DNA of 64,000 nucleotides from an uncultured Alphaproteobacteria bacterium (GTDB taxonomy: Bacteria > Pseudomonadota > Alphaproteobacteria > HIMB59 > GCA-002718135), in the NCBI GenBank assembly GCA_902621165.1, contig CACNKX010000001.1:339071-403070 (forward strand). The letters run 5' to 3'. Positions 29,543 through 39,086 of this stretch are shown one piece after another. Under the pieces are notes generated by a model. It made no database searches. It saw nothing but the letters and a program-made list of their open reading frames with translations, and was not told where the DNA came from. The position numbers were made by a program, and so were the translations under genes. Every line of letters starts with the position of its first letter. Position 1 is the stretch's first letter.

Positions 29543-30124
29543 TTAAGTCTGAGTTAATATCCATATAGGACTTGAGGAATTTATAGGTTTTTCAAAAGTC
29601 CAGGTGTCTTTATTTTTAACAATAGAGCCTTCATCATTATTTAACATCTGTTCACTAATAAAATTGACCGAAATTGATATTGTGTCATTTTCTACTTTCG
29701 CATCTGCGATGCCTTCTACAATAAGTGAATAAAATTGTGATTCTGGATTATTTGTTTTTTCATCAATTGCTTTTTCAAAAGCAGAATAAACATCTTTAGA
29801 TACAAGATTTTTCAATGTTTTTTTATCTCCGTTATTGAAAGATGAGATTATGATTTCAAATGCCTTTTTAGCGCCATCTAGAAACTCTCGGTGATTAAAA
29901 TCGTTTACTTTTTTATATACGATCTCGAGCTTAACCTCATTATCCATTAAAGAAGGTATTTTTTGAACATCCTCTTGTTTTTTGGTTTGCTGAGGTTTTG
30001 GCTTTGAGATATTTTTTTGAAATCCTGTTCTTTTGCCCAGGACACTTCTTAATCTATAAATAATAAATCCAGCGATAGCTGCAAAAATTAGAATATCAAA
30101 AAATTGTAGGTCACCGTAAATCAT
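29543..30124 (-). CDS. Tim44/TimA-like inner-membrane protein
   Basis: A 193-residue protein with one N-terminal membrane segment (about 9-23, ILIFAAIAGFIIYRL) and a C-terminal Tim44-like domain (about 75-193, FLDGAKKAFEIIISSFNNGDKKTLKNLVSKDVYSAFEKAI). This is the alphaproteobacterial homologue of mitochondrial Tim44. Function in bacteria is not settled. Lies 30 bases after dnaQ. Confidence 0.88.
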   Translation of the reverse strand: MIYGDLQFFDILIFAAIAGFIIYRLRSVLGKRTGFQKNISKPKPQQTKKQEDVQKIPSLMDNEVKLEIVYKKVNDFNHREFLDGAKKAFEIIISSFNNGDKKTLKNLVSKDVYSAFEKAIDEKTNNPESQFYSLIVEGIADAKVENDTISISVNFISEQMLNNDEGSIVKNKDTWTFEKPINSSSPIWILTQT

Positions 30125-30154
30125 TTGATTTTAATATAATAACTTTTTTTAATA

Positions 30155-30829
30155 TTAATAGTTATATTTTTTCCAAATGGGGTTTTTTAGTTTTTTTAAC
30201 ATTTCTTTGTGAGCAAAGTAATCTTCCTTATTAACTTCTATAATTTTGGTTTTTGTTTCGTTTTTGTTGTTAATTTGTGTGTTTTTTTCATCACTGTTTG
30301 AATTTAACTCCATAGAAAACTGTTTACCCCCTCTTAACTCTAAATAAACTGCAGCTAAAAGCTGAGAGTCAAGTAAGGCCCCGTGGAATGCTCTGTCTGA
30401 TAAATCAATATTAAACCTTCTACACAAATAATCGAGGTTGGCTATTCTTGTATTTAGAACTTCTCTTGCAAGAGAAACAGTATCTACTACAGGATTATTT
30501 AAAGGAGATAGGCCTAAGATTGATAGCTCATTATTTATAAAACCTAAATCAAATGATGCATTGTGAATTATTAATGTGTCATTTTTCAAAAAATTCAAAA
30601 GCTCCTTGTGGTTTTCTTCAAATGGTTTTTGTTGATTGAGAAAATCATCTGAGAGACCTACAATATTTTTTGCCCCTTCACTTATAGTTTTGTCTGGTTT
30701 GCAATAAAATTGGAGGGTGTTACCGGTTGGAACGTAGTTTTTAAGCTCTACACAACCCACCTCTATTATTCTGTCACCAGTTTTATAATCAAGCCCTGTG
30801 GTTTCTGTATCGATTACTATTTCTCTCAT
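30155..30829 (-). CDS. dnaQ: DNA polymerase III epsilon subunit (proofreading exonuclease)
   Basis: A 224-residue DEDDh exonuclease: ExoI VIDTETTGL (D7, E9), ExoII IIHNASFDLGFIN, ExoIII FHGALLDSQLLAAVYLEL. Length and C-terminal polymerase-binding tail fit DnaQ. Neighbours coaE, aroE and maf are the standard alphaproteobacterial origin-proximal order. Confidence 0.95.
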   Translation of the reverse strand: MREIVIDTETTGLDYKTGDRIIEVGCVELKNYVPTGNTLQFYCKPDKTISEGAKNIVGLSDDFLNQQKPFEENHKELLNFLKNDTLIIHNASFDLGFINNELSILGLSPLNNPVVDTVSLAREVLNTRIANLDYLCRRFNIDLSDRAFHGALLDSQLLAAVYLELRGGKQFSMELNSNSDEKNTQINNKNETKTKIIEVNKEDYFAHKEMLKKLKNPIWKKYNY

Positions 30830-30837
30830 TGTTTCAA

Positions 30838-31428
30838 TTAAAGTTTATTTATTAACTTATTAATTTTGGTTTTATAATCCTTTAATGACGAATTATTGTA
30901 AAGAACATAATCAGATTTCTTTTTTCTTATAACATCTGAAGTTTGAGATCTAATTATATTTTTAAACTGTTTTTCTGTCATTTTCCTTGTTTTTTTTAAT
31001 CTTTTTAATCTTGCTTGTTTTGATGCTATTATTGATATTACTTTGTGGAACTGTTTCTCTAAATTGTTTTCAAAAAGTAGGGGTATATCAATAAATATTA
31101 ATCTTGTTTTTTTTTCTTTTTCCCGTTTTATAAAATCAGACCTTTTTTTTCTAACTATCTTAAATATATATAACTCAAGTTTTTTTCTTATTTGTTTATT
31201 TTCAAAAATAATTTTTGATATAATTTTTTTATCTATATTTTTTTTTGAAATGGACTTTGATAAACCTATAGTACGCAAATAAGTAACAAACTTTTTATCA
31301 GGATTTTTATATATTTTAGCCACCTGCTCATCTGAACTGTGAATTTTAAAACCTTTTTCCTTTAACTTACTGCAAAGTGTGGATTTACCAGATCCTATGC
31401 CGCCTGTTATTGCTATGGTTTTCATCAT
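30838..31428 (-). CDS. coaE: dephospho-CoA kinase
   Basis: A 196-residue P-loop kinase for the last step of coenzyme A synthesis. Walker A GGIGSGKST (9-17); lid/LFEN region IFIDIPLLFENNLEKQFHKVI. Rich in lysine and isoleucine as expected for the low GC. Overlaps the aroE stop by one base. Confidence 0.95.
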   Translation of the reverse strand: MMKTIAITGGIGSGKSTLCSKLKEKGFKIHSSDEQVAKIYKNPDKKFVTYLRTIGLSKSISKKNIDKKIISKIIFENKQIRKKLELYIFKIVRKKRSDFIKREKEKKTRLIFIDIPLLFENNLEKQFHKVISIIASKQARLKRLKKTRKMTEKQFKNIIRSQTSDVIRKKKSDYVLYNNSSLKDYKTKINKLINKL

Positions 31429-32210
31429 TAAATTTTTTTATAAATTGCGTTAAGCATTTTTTCATCTACGGTTGGATTTTTACCAAACCACATTTTAAAA
31501 CACGGTTTAGCCTGTTCGATCAACATTGATATTCCATAAATCTTTTTATTCTTGGGAAACAGTTTAAGAAATGAGGTGTTTTTTGGGGTGTAAACAATGT
31601 CACTTACAATTGTAGATTTGGTAATAAGTTTTAGGTGTTTTTTCAATATAGGGTTTGTTGGTGTGGTATTAATTATTAAAAAAGCGCCCTCAAGGTGTAT
31701 TTCAAGATCGCTGTATGTTTTTGTGTACTCAGTCTTGTTTGAATACTTAATTTTTTTCTTAGATCTGTTGAAAATTAAAATATCCTTAAACCCCCTCTTC
31801 TTTAAAACATAGTGAATTGCGTGTGACGCTCCTCCATAACCTAGAATAATAACCTTTCTTTTTTTGGTTTTTTTTATGCTTGGTAGAGTTTTGTAATATC
31901 CTGTCCAATCTGTATTGGTTCCATTTATGGTTTTTTTATTTGTTACACAATTTACTGCACCAATTTTTTTTGCATGAATGTCTATTTTACCAAGGTGTTT
32001 GATAATTTTGCTTTTAAATGGAATAGTTACATTTAAGCCAATAGTATCTTTTTTTTTCAAAACTTCTTTTATTTTTTTATGAAAGTTTTTTTCTGTAAGC
32101 TCTAAATATCCATATCTTGCTTTAATATTATATTTTTTAAACCAATAATTAAATATTGTTGGCGAAAGACTTTGAGATGCTCTGTTACCAACTACGTAAA
32201 GTTTTTTCAT
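31428..32210 (-). CDS. aroE: shikimate dehydrogenase
   Basis: A 260-residue NADP-dependent enzyme of aromatic amino-acid synthesis. Shikimate site S14/S16 in SQSLSPTIFN and NVTIPFK with catalytic K66; NADP loop LGYGGASHAI. Overlaps maf by 4 bases. Confidence 0.95.
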   Translation of the reverse strand: MKKLYVVGNRASQSLSPTIFNYWFKKYNIKARYGYLELTEKNFHKKIKEVLKKKDTIGLNVTIPFKSKIIKHLGKIDIHAKKIGAVNCVTNKKTINGTNTDWTGYYKTLPSIKKTKKRKVIILGYGGASHAIHYVLKKRGFKDILIFNRSKKKIKYSNKTEYTKTYSDLEIHLEGAFLIINTTPTNPILKKHLKLITKSTIVSDIVYTPKNTSFLKLFPKNKKIYGISMLIEQAKPCFKMWFGKNPTVDEKMLNAIYKKI

Positions 32211-32797
32211 TTTTTTGAATATAAATAATCTAGCAGATTAAATAAAGGCAATCCCATAACATTAAAATAATCTCCTTCTATGCTCTCAATAATATTGGGT
32301 CCTAAACTTTCTATTTGATAACATCCTACAGAGCTTAGTATTTGTTTACCTGTTTTTTTTAAGTATGTGTTTATTTCGTTATTATTAAGGTTTCTTATTT
32401 TAACATGAGTTTTTTCGTAATTTTCCCAAATCTTGGAGCCGTTCAAACAAATTGTTAAACCCGATATTATTAGGTGTGTCTTTCCTGATAAAGACCTGAT
32501 TTTTTTTTTGGCTTTCTCAATAGAGTTTACTTTATCTAGAATTTTTCCATTATGATAAATGACAGTATCACATCCTAAAACAATCTTATTACTATATATT
32601 TTTTTACTGCTTAAACTTCTTGCTTTTTCATAAGAAAGTTTTTTTGCAAAAATCTCGGGTTTTATATTTCTGTTAATGGTTTTTTTAATATCTTCTTCGT
32701 TGCAGTGTGGTTTTTTTTGAGTGAAATTTAATCCTGCATTTTTCAATATTTTATATCTAGATTTACTCGAACTGGCTAATATAAATTTTTGGTGCAT
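32207..32797 (-). CDS. maf: Maf-like nucleotide pyrophosphatase
   Basis: A 196-residue house-cleaning NTP pyrophosphatase. I take the ATG at 32797, which gives MHQKFILASSSKSRYKIL, the normal Maf N-terminus; an in-frame ATG at 32830 would add 11 hydrophobic residues. Motifs: ASSSKSR, SYEKARSL, GCDTVIYHNGKILDK, and SIEGDYFNVMGLPL. First gene of the leftward origin-side operon. Confidence 0.93.
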   Translation of the reverse strand: MHQKFILASSSKSRYKILKNAGLNFTQKKPHCNEEDIKKTINRNIKPEIFAKKLSYEKARSLSSKKIYSNKIVLGCDTVIYHNGKILDKVNSIEKAKKKIRSLSGKTHLIISGLTICLNGSKIWENYEKTHVKIRNLNNNEINTYLKKTGKQILSSVGCYQIESLGPNIIESIEGDYFNVMGLPLFNLLDYLYSKK

Positions 32798-33157
32798 AAG
32801 TGTGTTAATAAAAATTATAGTTATAAACATTATTAAATGTAATTTGAATTTAAGAAATAGTTCTTTTTTTTTAAAAATATGTTGTTAACAATTTAATAAA
32901 TTATCTGAAGTTTATAGTCTGGGTGTTAATATGTTTATTATACAAAAATTAATAACAAGTTATTAGAAATTTATCTCATTACAAATTATTTAAAAATAAT
33001 ATTTTTTTTTAATATCCTTTAAATTAACATTTTTGTTAGAGTTGTTATTCATATGTTGGTAAATTAAGAATGATACAATAATAAAGTAATAATTAAGCTT
33101 TTTAACCTTACAACTATTACTACAATTAAATATATAAATTATATATTTATTATTATT
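32798..33157 (+). other. AT-rich divergent spacer, candidate replication origin
   Basis: About 360 bases with no ORF between maf (leftward) and rho (rightward). In Caulobacter and relatives the origin lies between the maf-aroE-coaE-dnaQ side and the rho-mnmE-mnmG-rsmG-parAB side, which is exactly this junction. The stretch is almost all A/T with an ATATAT-rich part near 33130-33150 and one DnaA-box-like TTATTCATA (33045-33053). Perfect DnaA boxes are not seen. Call rests mainly on gene order. Confidence 0.4.
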
Positions 33158-33186
33158 TTGACATTAACTCCAATTTTGATTATTAA
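33158..33186 (+). promoter_or_regulatory. promoter of rho
   Basis: TTGACA (33158-33163), 17-base spacer, TATTAA (33181-33186). Perfect -35 and 4/6 -10 at ideal spacing. Expected transcription start about 33193, leaving a leader of roughly 27 bases before rho. Confidence 0.65.
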
Positions 33187-33219
33187 AATATTTCATTTCT
33201 TAACTACCCCAACAGCAAT

Positions 33220-34476
33220 ATGAATTTACAGGAATTAAAAGGAAAAGAACCTCAAGAGCTTTTAAAACAGGCAGACAAACTTGGTATAGAAAACCCCTCA
33301 TCTCTTAGAAAACAGGATTTGATGTTTGCAATTTTAAAAACAATTGCTGAAGAGGGTGAGATTATTACTGGCTTAGGTGTCATTGAAATTATGCAAGATG
33401 GCTTCGGCTTTTTAAGGTCTTCAGAGTCAAATTATCTTCCAGGACCAGATGATATCTATATTTCTCCATCACAGATTAAAAAATTTAGCTTAAGAACAGG
33501 TGATAGCGTTGAAGGTGAGATCAGATCTCCAAAGCAGGGTGAAAGATATTTTGCTATAACTAAAATTAACAAAATAAATGGTCAAGAAACTGATTTAGTC
33601 AAGAATAGAGTTAATTTTGAAGATTTAACACCATTGTATCCTGAGGCAAGGTTCAAACTTGAGCAAGAAAAACCTATGCCGGATAATACAGAAAGAATAA
33701 TTGATATTATTGCACCTCTTGGAAAAGGACAAAGACAGTTAATTGTCGCACAACCTTTCACTGGTAAAACAATAATTATGCAGAAAATCGCAAACGCCAT
33801 AACTGCTAATAGTCCAGACGCTAAACTGATTGTTCTTTTAATTGATGAGAGACCAGAAGAAGTAACTGATATGCAAAGATCAGTTAAAGGTGAGGTAATT
33901 AGTTCAACTTTTGATGAACCTGCTTCACGCCACGTTCAGGTTGCTGAAATGGTAATTGAAAAAGCTAAAAGACTGGTTGAATATAAACATGATGTTGTAA
34001 TTCTCCTTGATTCAATTACCAGGCTTGGAAGAGCTTATAATACTGTTGTTCCATCTAGTGGAAAGGTATTAACAGGAGGTGTTGATGCTAATGCATTACA
34101 AAGACCAAAGAGGTTTTTTGGAGCTGCAAGAAATGTTGAAAAAGGCGGATCACTTACAATTATTGCCACTGCTTTAATAGATACAGGAAGCAGAATGGAT
34201 GAGGTTATATTTGAAGAATTTAAAGGAACTGGTAACAGTGAAATGGTCCTAGATAGAAAACTTAGCCAAAAAAGAACCTACCCAGCTTTTGATATTGGTA
34301 AGTCAGGAACAAGAAAAGAAGAGTTATTACTTGATAAAGACGAGCTTGGTAAAATCTTTATCTTAAGAAAAATATTAGCCCCAATGGGAAGTACTGAAGC
34401 CATGGAGTTCTTGTTAGATAAAATGAAAAATACAAAAACTAACAGCGAGTTCTTCCAAAGCATGGGAACCAAATAA
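33220..34476 (+). CDS. rho: transcription termination factor Rho
   Basis: A 418-residue RNA-dependent hexameric ATPase. N-terminal Rho helical part, cold-shock-like RNA-binding domain ([22 protein letters not shown]), Walker A AQPFTGKT (177-184), Walker [18 protein letters not shown]-loop and R-loop regions normal. In a genome with so few spaced hairpin terminators, Rho is likely to matter for ending transcription. First gene of the rightward origin-side cluster. Confidence 0.98.
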   Translation: MNLQELKGKEPQELLKQADKLGIENPSSLRKQDLMFAILKTIAEEGEIITGLGVIEIMQDGFGFLRSSESNYLPGPDDIYISPSQIKKFSLRTGDSVEGEIRSPKQGERYFAITKINKINGQETDLVKNRVNFEDLTPLYPEARFKLEQEKPMPDNTERIIDIIAPLGKGQRQLIVAQPFTGKTIIMQKIANAITANSPDAKLIVLLIDERPEEVTDMQRSVKGEVISSTFDEPASRHVQVAEMVIEKAKRLVEYKHDVVILLDSITRLGRAYNTVVPSSGKVLTGGVDANALQRPKRFFGAARNVEKGGSLTIIATALIDTGSRMDEVIFEEFKGTGNSEMVLDRKLSQKRTYPAFDIGKSGTRKEELLLDKDELGKIFILRKILAPMGSTEAMEFLLDKMKNTKTNSEFFQSMGTK

Positions 34477-34518
34477 ATATAATTTTTTTATAATCTTTCT
34501 TATTTACTTAACACCATC

Positions 34519-34535
34519 TTGGGTTTAATTCCCAA
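34519..34535 (+). promoter_or_regulatory. small hairpin just before the mnmE start
   Basis: TTGGG (34519-34523) and CCCAA (34531-34535) form a 5-bp stem with a 7-base loop, ending 3 bases before the mnmE ATG. It would cover the ribosome site. There is no U-run, so a terminator is unlikely. Weak stem; role is speculative. Confidence 0.3.
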
Positions 34536-34538
34536 AAA

Positions 34539-35825
34539 ATGAAACCTTTCAAAGAGACAATTTTTGCTCTTTCTACGCAAAGAGGTAAATCAGGTATAGC
34601 TGTCTTTAGGATTTCAGGAAAAGGCTCTCATAAATTAATAACATCAATATCCTCTAAAAAAAAATTTAAAACAAACTTTGCCACATTAAACAATTTATTA
34701 GACGGGAAAAGTATTATAGATCAGACGCTAACAACTTTTTTTAAATCACCAAAAAGCTATACAGGAGAGGATATGGTAGAAATATCTTGTCATGGAAGTA
34801 TTTCTGTAATTAACAAAATAACTAAAACTCTATTAAAAAAAAAGATCAGACTTGCTGAGCCTGGAGAGTTTACTAAAAGAGCCCTAATGAATGATAAGCT
34901 TAGTATTTTAGAGGCTGAAACAATTAATGATTTAGTTAATGCAGAAACTGAAAATCAAAGAAAGACAGCCATTGGTAATTTAAGTGGAAATTTAGATAAA
35001 TTAGTTAATGAAATATCAAATAAACAAAAAAAACTTCTAGCTGATATAGAGGCCATAATTGATTTTGCTGACGAAGACCTTCCTAAAGAAATATATAAAG
35101 ATATAAAAGAACAAAATAAGAACATATATAAGCAAATTGAAAACATTATTAAAAGATCATCTTTATCTAGACAAATTTATGACGGTTTTACAATAACCAT
35201 TATTGGAAAGCCAAACACAGGAAAATCTTCCTTTATAAATTATATTAATAATAAAGAGGTTTCTATAGTTACTAATATACCAGGAACAACAACAGATTTA
35301 GTAAGCTCCACCCTAGATATACAAGGAGATAAATACACTTTTATTGATACAGCTGGAATAAGAAAATATAAGAATTTAATTGAAAAAATTGGTATTGAAA
35401 GATCCTTAGAGAGTGCTGAAAAGTCTGATTTAAGTATAGTTTTTCTCAAAAATAATGAAAAGAAAAACTACAGTAAAATTAAATCAAAAATATTTGTTAA
35501 ATCAAAATATGATACTAACAAAAAGAAATTTAGCGGGGTGCATAGCATTTCATCAGTATCTGGCTATGGAATTGAAAAACTGATTGAAATTATTTCTTCA
35601 AAATTAAAGAAAAAATCAATTTCAGGACCTGTCTTTTCACGTGAAAGACATATTGAAAGCCTAAACAAATCCATTGTTTTGCTTAAAAGTCTAGATTTAA
35701 AAGAAATAGATATTGCTGCTGAAAATGTTAGAAGATCAATTATGTATATTGATGGAATTAATCAAAAATTTGATATTGAGAAAATTTTAGATATAATATT
35801 TAGTGATTTTTGTATTGGTAAATAA
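34539..35825 (+). CDS. mnmE: tRNA modification GTPase MnmE
   Basis: A 428-residue GTPase that with MnmG makes the 5-carboxymethylaminomethyl modification at U34. N-terminal folate-binding domain (ALSTQRGKSGIAVFRISG), G domain inserted in the helical domain: G1 GKPNTGKS (223-230), G3 DTAG, and the C-terminal CIGK (C425-K428) needed for modification. A parS-like palindrome lies within its 3' end (35633-35648). Confidence 0.97.
   Translation: MKPFKETIFALSTQRGKSGIAVFRISGKGSHKLITSISSKKKFKTNFATLNNLLDGKSIIDQTLTTFFKSPKSYTGEDMVEISCHGSISVINKITKTLLKKKIRLAEPGEFTKRALMNDKLSILEAETINDLVNAETENQRKTAIGNLSGNLDKLVNEISNKQKKLLADIEAIIDFADEDLPKEIYKDIKEQNKNIYKQIENIIKRSSLSRQIYDGFTITIIGKPNTGKSSFINYINNKEVSIVTNIPGTTTDLVSSTLDIQGDKYTFIDTAGIRKYKNLIEKIGIERSLESAEKSDLSIVFLKNNEKKNYSKIKSKIFVKSKYDTNKKKFSGVHSISSVSGYGIEKLIEIISSKLKKKSISGPVFSRERHIESLNKSIVLLKSLDLKEIDIAAENVRRSIMYIDGINQKFDIEKILDIIFSDFCIGK
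35633..35648. promoter_or_regulatory. parS-like site 1 (inside mnmE)
   Basis: The core TTTCACGTGAAA lies in a 16-mer matching 13 of 16 positions of the usual bacterial parS TGTTTCACGTGAAACA. It is 3.4 kb from parB, the normal range for chromosomal ParB sites. Confidence 0.6.
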
Positions 35826-35839
35826 TTTCACGTGAAAAG
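35824..35839. promoter_or_regulatory. parS-like site 2 (mnmE-mnmG junction)
   Basis: A second TTTCACGTGAAA core, 191 bp after the first, 12 of 16 match to parS. It overlaps the possible GTG start of mnmG at 35832, which supports using the ATG at 35844 instead. Confidence 0.6.
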
Positions 35840-35843
35840 ATAT

Positions 35844-37709
35844 ATGGACAATAAATTTGATGTAATTGTAATTGGCGGAGGTCATGCGGGAGTAGAAGCA
35901 GCTTGCTCGTCTGCAAGAACTGAATCAAAAACAGCCTTAATTACTCATAATATTAAAAAAATAGGAGAAATGTCATGTAATCCTGCAATTGGAGGTCTTG
36001 GAAAAGGACATCTTGTAAAGGAAATAGATGCTTTAGATGGTATAATGGCCAAAGCTACAGACAAATCCTGTATACAATTTAGAATGTTAAACTCGAGCAG
36101 AGGTGCTGCTGTAAGGGGTCCAAGAGCACAAACAGACCGTATTTTATATAAAAATGCTATAAATGAGCTCGTAACTGAGCAAAAAAACCTTCAAATAATC
36201 GAAGGTTCGGTTGAGGACCTAATTGTTTCAAAAAATAAGGTATTAGGGGTTGTTTTAAGTGATAATAAAAAAATATTTTCCAAATCTGTAGTTTTAACTA
36301 CAGGCACTTTCTTACAAGGCTTAATAAGAATAGGCTCTGAGAAAAAAGAAGCAGGTAGAGTTGGAGATAAGCCCTCAATAAAACTTGCAAAAAGGCTTAA
36401 AGAGCTAAAGTTTTCAATAGGTAGACTGAAGACAGGAACGCCACCAAGATTACTTAAAAAAACCATAAATTTCAATGATTTAGATGAACAACAGCCAGAC
36501 AAAAAGCCTGTTCCATTTTCTTTTATCAACAGAGATATCCACATTCCTCAAACATCTTGTTTTATTACCCATACTAATAAAAACACCCATGAAATAATTG
36601 CCAAGAACCTTAGCCTATCACCAATGTATTCTGGTGAAATACAATCGATGGGAGCTAGGTATTGCCCATCAATTGAAGATAAGATTCATAAATTTAAAAA
36701 TAAATCATCACACCAGGTTTTTTTGGAGCCAGAAGGATTAGAAAGTGATTTAATTTATCCAAACGGAATATCATCTTCTCTTCCAACCGAAATTCAAGAG
36801 CAGTTTGTTAAGACTATTAAGGGTTTAGAGAATGTTACAATTACACAGCCTGCTTATGCCATTGAATATGATTATATTGATCCACAAGAATTAACTCACT
36901 CACTGGAAACAAAAAAAATAAAAAACTTATTTTTTGCAGGACAGATAAATGGAACGACTGGATACGAAGAAGCGGCTGCACAAGGTATAATGGCTGGGAT
37001 AAATGCATCACTTAAAACAAAATCTGATAAGGAATTTATAATACCTAGGTCCTCTGGATATATAGGTGTTTTGATAGATGATTTGGTTACAAAAGGAACT
37101 AAAGAGCCATATAGAATGTTTACTTCAAGGTCTGAATACAGACTCTTACTTCGTGCTGATAACGCAGATTTAAGACTTACACCTCTTGGAATTGATATAG
37201 GCTGTGTAAATATAGACAGGCAAAGACAGTTTGAAAAAAAATCCACAAGGATAAAAGAGGGGTTTAAGTTCGTTAAAAATATAAAATTCTCACCAGACGC
37301 GCTTCTTAAAAAGGGGATAAAAATAAACAAAGACGGAAAGAAAAGGAATATCATAGACCTTTTATCGTTTTCTAATATTACAACACCTAAGCTCAAAAAA
37401 ATACTTCCTGAATTAAGTAATTTACAAGATGATGTAATAGAACAAATAGAAATTGAAGCTAAATATGCAGGCTATCTTGATAGACAAAGAATGGATATAC
37501 AAGATTTTGAAAAAGAAGAAAGTTTAAAAATTCCTAAATCAACCAACTATAAATTAGTTGGAAGCTTATCTAATGAGATAGTTGAAAAATTATCAAAAAT
37601 TAAACCACCTACGCTTGGAGCGGCCTCAAGAATATCAGGCGTAACACCAGCAGCCACTATAGCCCTACTTAGATATATTAAAAAAAATAAAAATAAAAAA
37701 GCTGCATAG
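35844..37709 (+). CDS. mnmG: tRNA uridine-5-carboxymethylaminomethyl modification enzyme MnmG
   Basis: A 621-residue FAD enzyme, partner of MnmE. I choose ATG 35844 ([16 protein letters not shown]), since the upstream GTG at 35832 lies in a parS-like palindrome and adds only MKRY. FAD motif GGGHAG; signatures [37 protein letters not shown] and [17 protein letters not shown]-terminal [11 protein letters not shown] is typical. Confidence 0.96.
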   Translation: MDNKFDVIVIGGGHAGVEAACSSARTESKTALITHNIKKIGEMSCNPAIGGLGKGHLVKEIDALDGIMAKATDKSCIQFRMLNSSRGAAVRGPRAQTDRILYKNAINELVTEQKNLQIIEGSVEDLIVSKNKVLGVVLSDNKKIFSKSVVLTTGTFLQGLIRIGSEKKEAGRVGDKPSIKLAKRLKELKFSIGRLKTGTPPRLLKKTINFNDLDEQQPDKKPVPFSFINRDIHIPQTSCFITHTNKNTHEIIAKNLSLSPMYSGEIQSMGARYCPSIEDKIHKFKNKSSHQVFLEPEGLESDLIYPNGISSSLPTEIQEQFVKTIKGLENVTITQPAYAIEYDYIDPQELTHSLETKKIKNLFFAGQINGTTGYEEAAAQGIMAGINASLKTKSDKEFIIPRSSGYIGVLIDDLVTKGTKEPYRMFTSRSEYRLLLRADNADLRLTPLGIDIGCVNIDRQRQFEKKSTRIKEGFKFVKNIKFSPDALLKKGIKINKDGKKRNIIDLLSFSNITTPKLKKILPELSNLQDDVIEQIEIEAKYAGYLDRQRMDIQDFEKEESLKIPKSTNYKLVGSLSNEIVEKLSKIKPPTLGAASRISGVTPAATIALLRYIKKNKNKKAA

Positions 37710-37710
37710 T

Positions 37711-38316
37711 TTGGATAAAAACACTGTAATAAAAAAATACAATCTTAGCAGAAATCAAATTGATTTAATCGATAGCTACATTCTTAAGTTAACCAAAAGC
37801 AACCAAATACACAATTTGGTAGGACCTTCTACAATTGATGTTGCATGGGATAGGCATATTAATGATTCATTACAGTTGTCTGAATTTATTTTGAAAAAAA
37901 ATGTATCAATAATAGATTTCGGTACCGGTGCAGGCCTACCAGGAGTGATCTTATATATTTTGGGGTATACAAATATATTATTGATCGACTCTAAAATGAA
38001 AAAAATAAATTTCATTAAAGAATTTGCACATGAACAGAATTTAGAAATTAAAACTATTTGCACAAGAGTTGAAAAAATCAAAAACCAAAAATTTGACTTT
38101 ATTATCTGTCGAGCCTTTGCCCCACTAATAAAATTATTAGATTATTCACGGTTTTTTACTAAAACAAATACATCACTGCTTTTTCTAAAAGGAAGAAATG
38201 TTAAGAAAGAAATATATGATGCAAAAAAATTATTTAATTTTGAATACAGTCTATACCCAAGCAAAAGTGAAGGCGATGGTTTTGTGTTAAAAATAAACAA
38301 ATATAAAAAATTGTGA
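37711..38316 (+). CDS. rsmG: 16S rRNA m7G527 methyltransferase RsmG (GidB)
   Basis: A 201-residue SAM methyltransferase. TTG start at 37711, directly after the mnmG stop. SAM loop IDFGTGAGLPGVIL; HNLVGPSTIDVAWDRHINDSLQL and FIICRAFAPL fit the family. Overlaps parA by 4 bases (GTGA). Confidence 0.95.
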   Translation: MDKNTVIKKYNLSRNQIDLIDSYILKLTKSNQIHNLVGPSTIDVAWDRHINDSLQLSEFILKKNVSIIDFGTGAGLPGVILYILGYTNILLIDSKMKKINFIKEFAHEQNLEIKTICTRVEKIKNQKFDFIICRAFAPLIKLLDYSRFFTKTNTSLLFLKGRNVKKEIYDAKKLFNFEYSLYPSKSEGDGFVLKINKYKKL

Positions 38317-39086
38317 AAAAAATAATTTCTATTTCTAACCAAAAAGGTGGTGTTGGCAAAACAACAACCACAATAAATCTAGCCACCTCATTAGCTGCAG
38401 TGAAAAAAAAAGTTCTAATTGTCGACGCAGACCCACAAGGTAATGCGAGTACAGGACTGGGTCTTAAACATGATGATAGAAAACCATCGATTTATGAAAT
38501 GATTCACGAAAAGAAACTTCTAATAGAAGGAATTAAAGAAACATTAATACCAGGGCTTAAAATAATTGGGGCTAATACAGATCTAGCTGCAGCAGAAATC
38601 GAGCTTACAAATTTTGAAAACAGGGAGTTTGTTTTTAAACTAATATTTAGTGAAATTAATAATTTTGATTTTATTTTTGTAGATTGCCCTCCTGCGCTTG
38701 GCCTACTAACAATTAACTCTCTAGTTGCATCCGATACTACACTCATTCCTCTTCAGTCTGAGTTTTTTGCGCTAGAGGGTCTTTCAGCATTAATGCAAAC
38801 AATTAATCTAATTCAACAAAACTATAATAAAGACTTAAAAATAGAAGGCATACTTCTAACAATGTTAGACAAAAGGAACTCTCTAAGCTCTCTAGTTGAA
38901 AAAGATGTTAGGCACCATTTTGGAAATCAGGTATATAAAACAACAATTCCAAGAAATGTAAAAATATCAGAAGCACCAAGTCATGGAAAACCAGCTTTGA
39001 TATATGATACACAAGCCGCCGGCTCATTAGCTTATATTGAGCTTGCAAAAGAAGTTATTTTAAACCAAAATAAAAACTATGAATAA
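38313..39086 (+). CDS. parA: chromosome partitioning ATPase ParA
   Basis: A 257-residue deviant Walker A ATPase. Starts GTG at 38313. KGGVGKTTT (11-19) and DADPQGNASTGLG; FVDCPPALGLLTINSL. No N-terminal helix-turn-helix, as in chromosomal ParA/Soj. Works with ParB on parS near the origin. Confidence 0.97.
   Translation: MKKIISISNQKGGVGKTTTTINLATSLAAVKKKVLIVDADPQGNASTGLGLKHDDRKPSIYEMIHEKKLLIEGIKETLIPGLKIIGANTDLAAAEIELTNFENREFVFKLIFSEINNFDFIFVDCPPALGLLTINSLVASDTTLIPLQSEFFALEGLSALMQTINLIQQNYNKDLKIEGILLTMLDKRNSLSSLVEKDVRHHFGNQVYKTTIPRNVKISEAPSHGKPALIYDTQAAGSLAYIELAKEVILNQNKNYE

Noticed and set aside
36896-37396. 166-codon minus-strand frame inside mnmG
   Set aside because: Antisense to a highly conserved coding region; no ribosome site or family.
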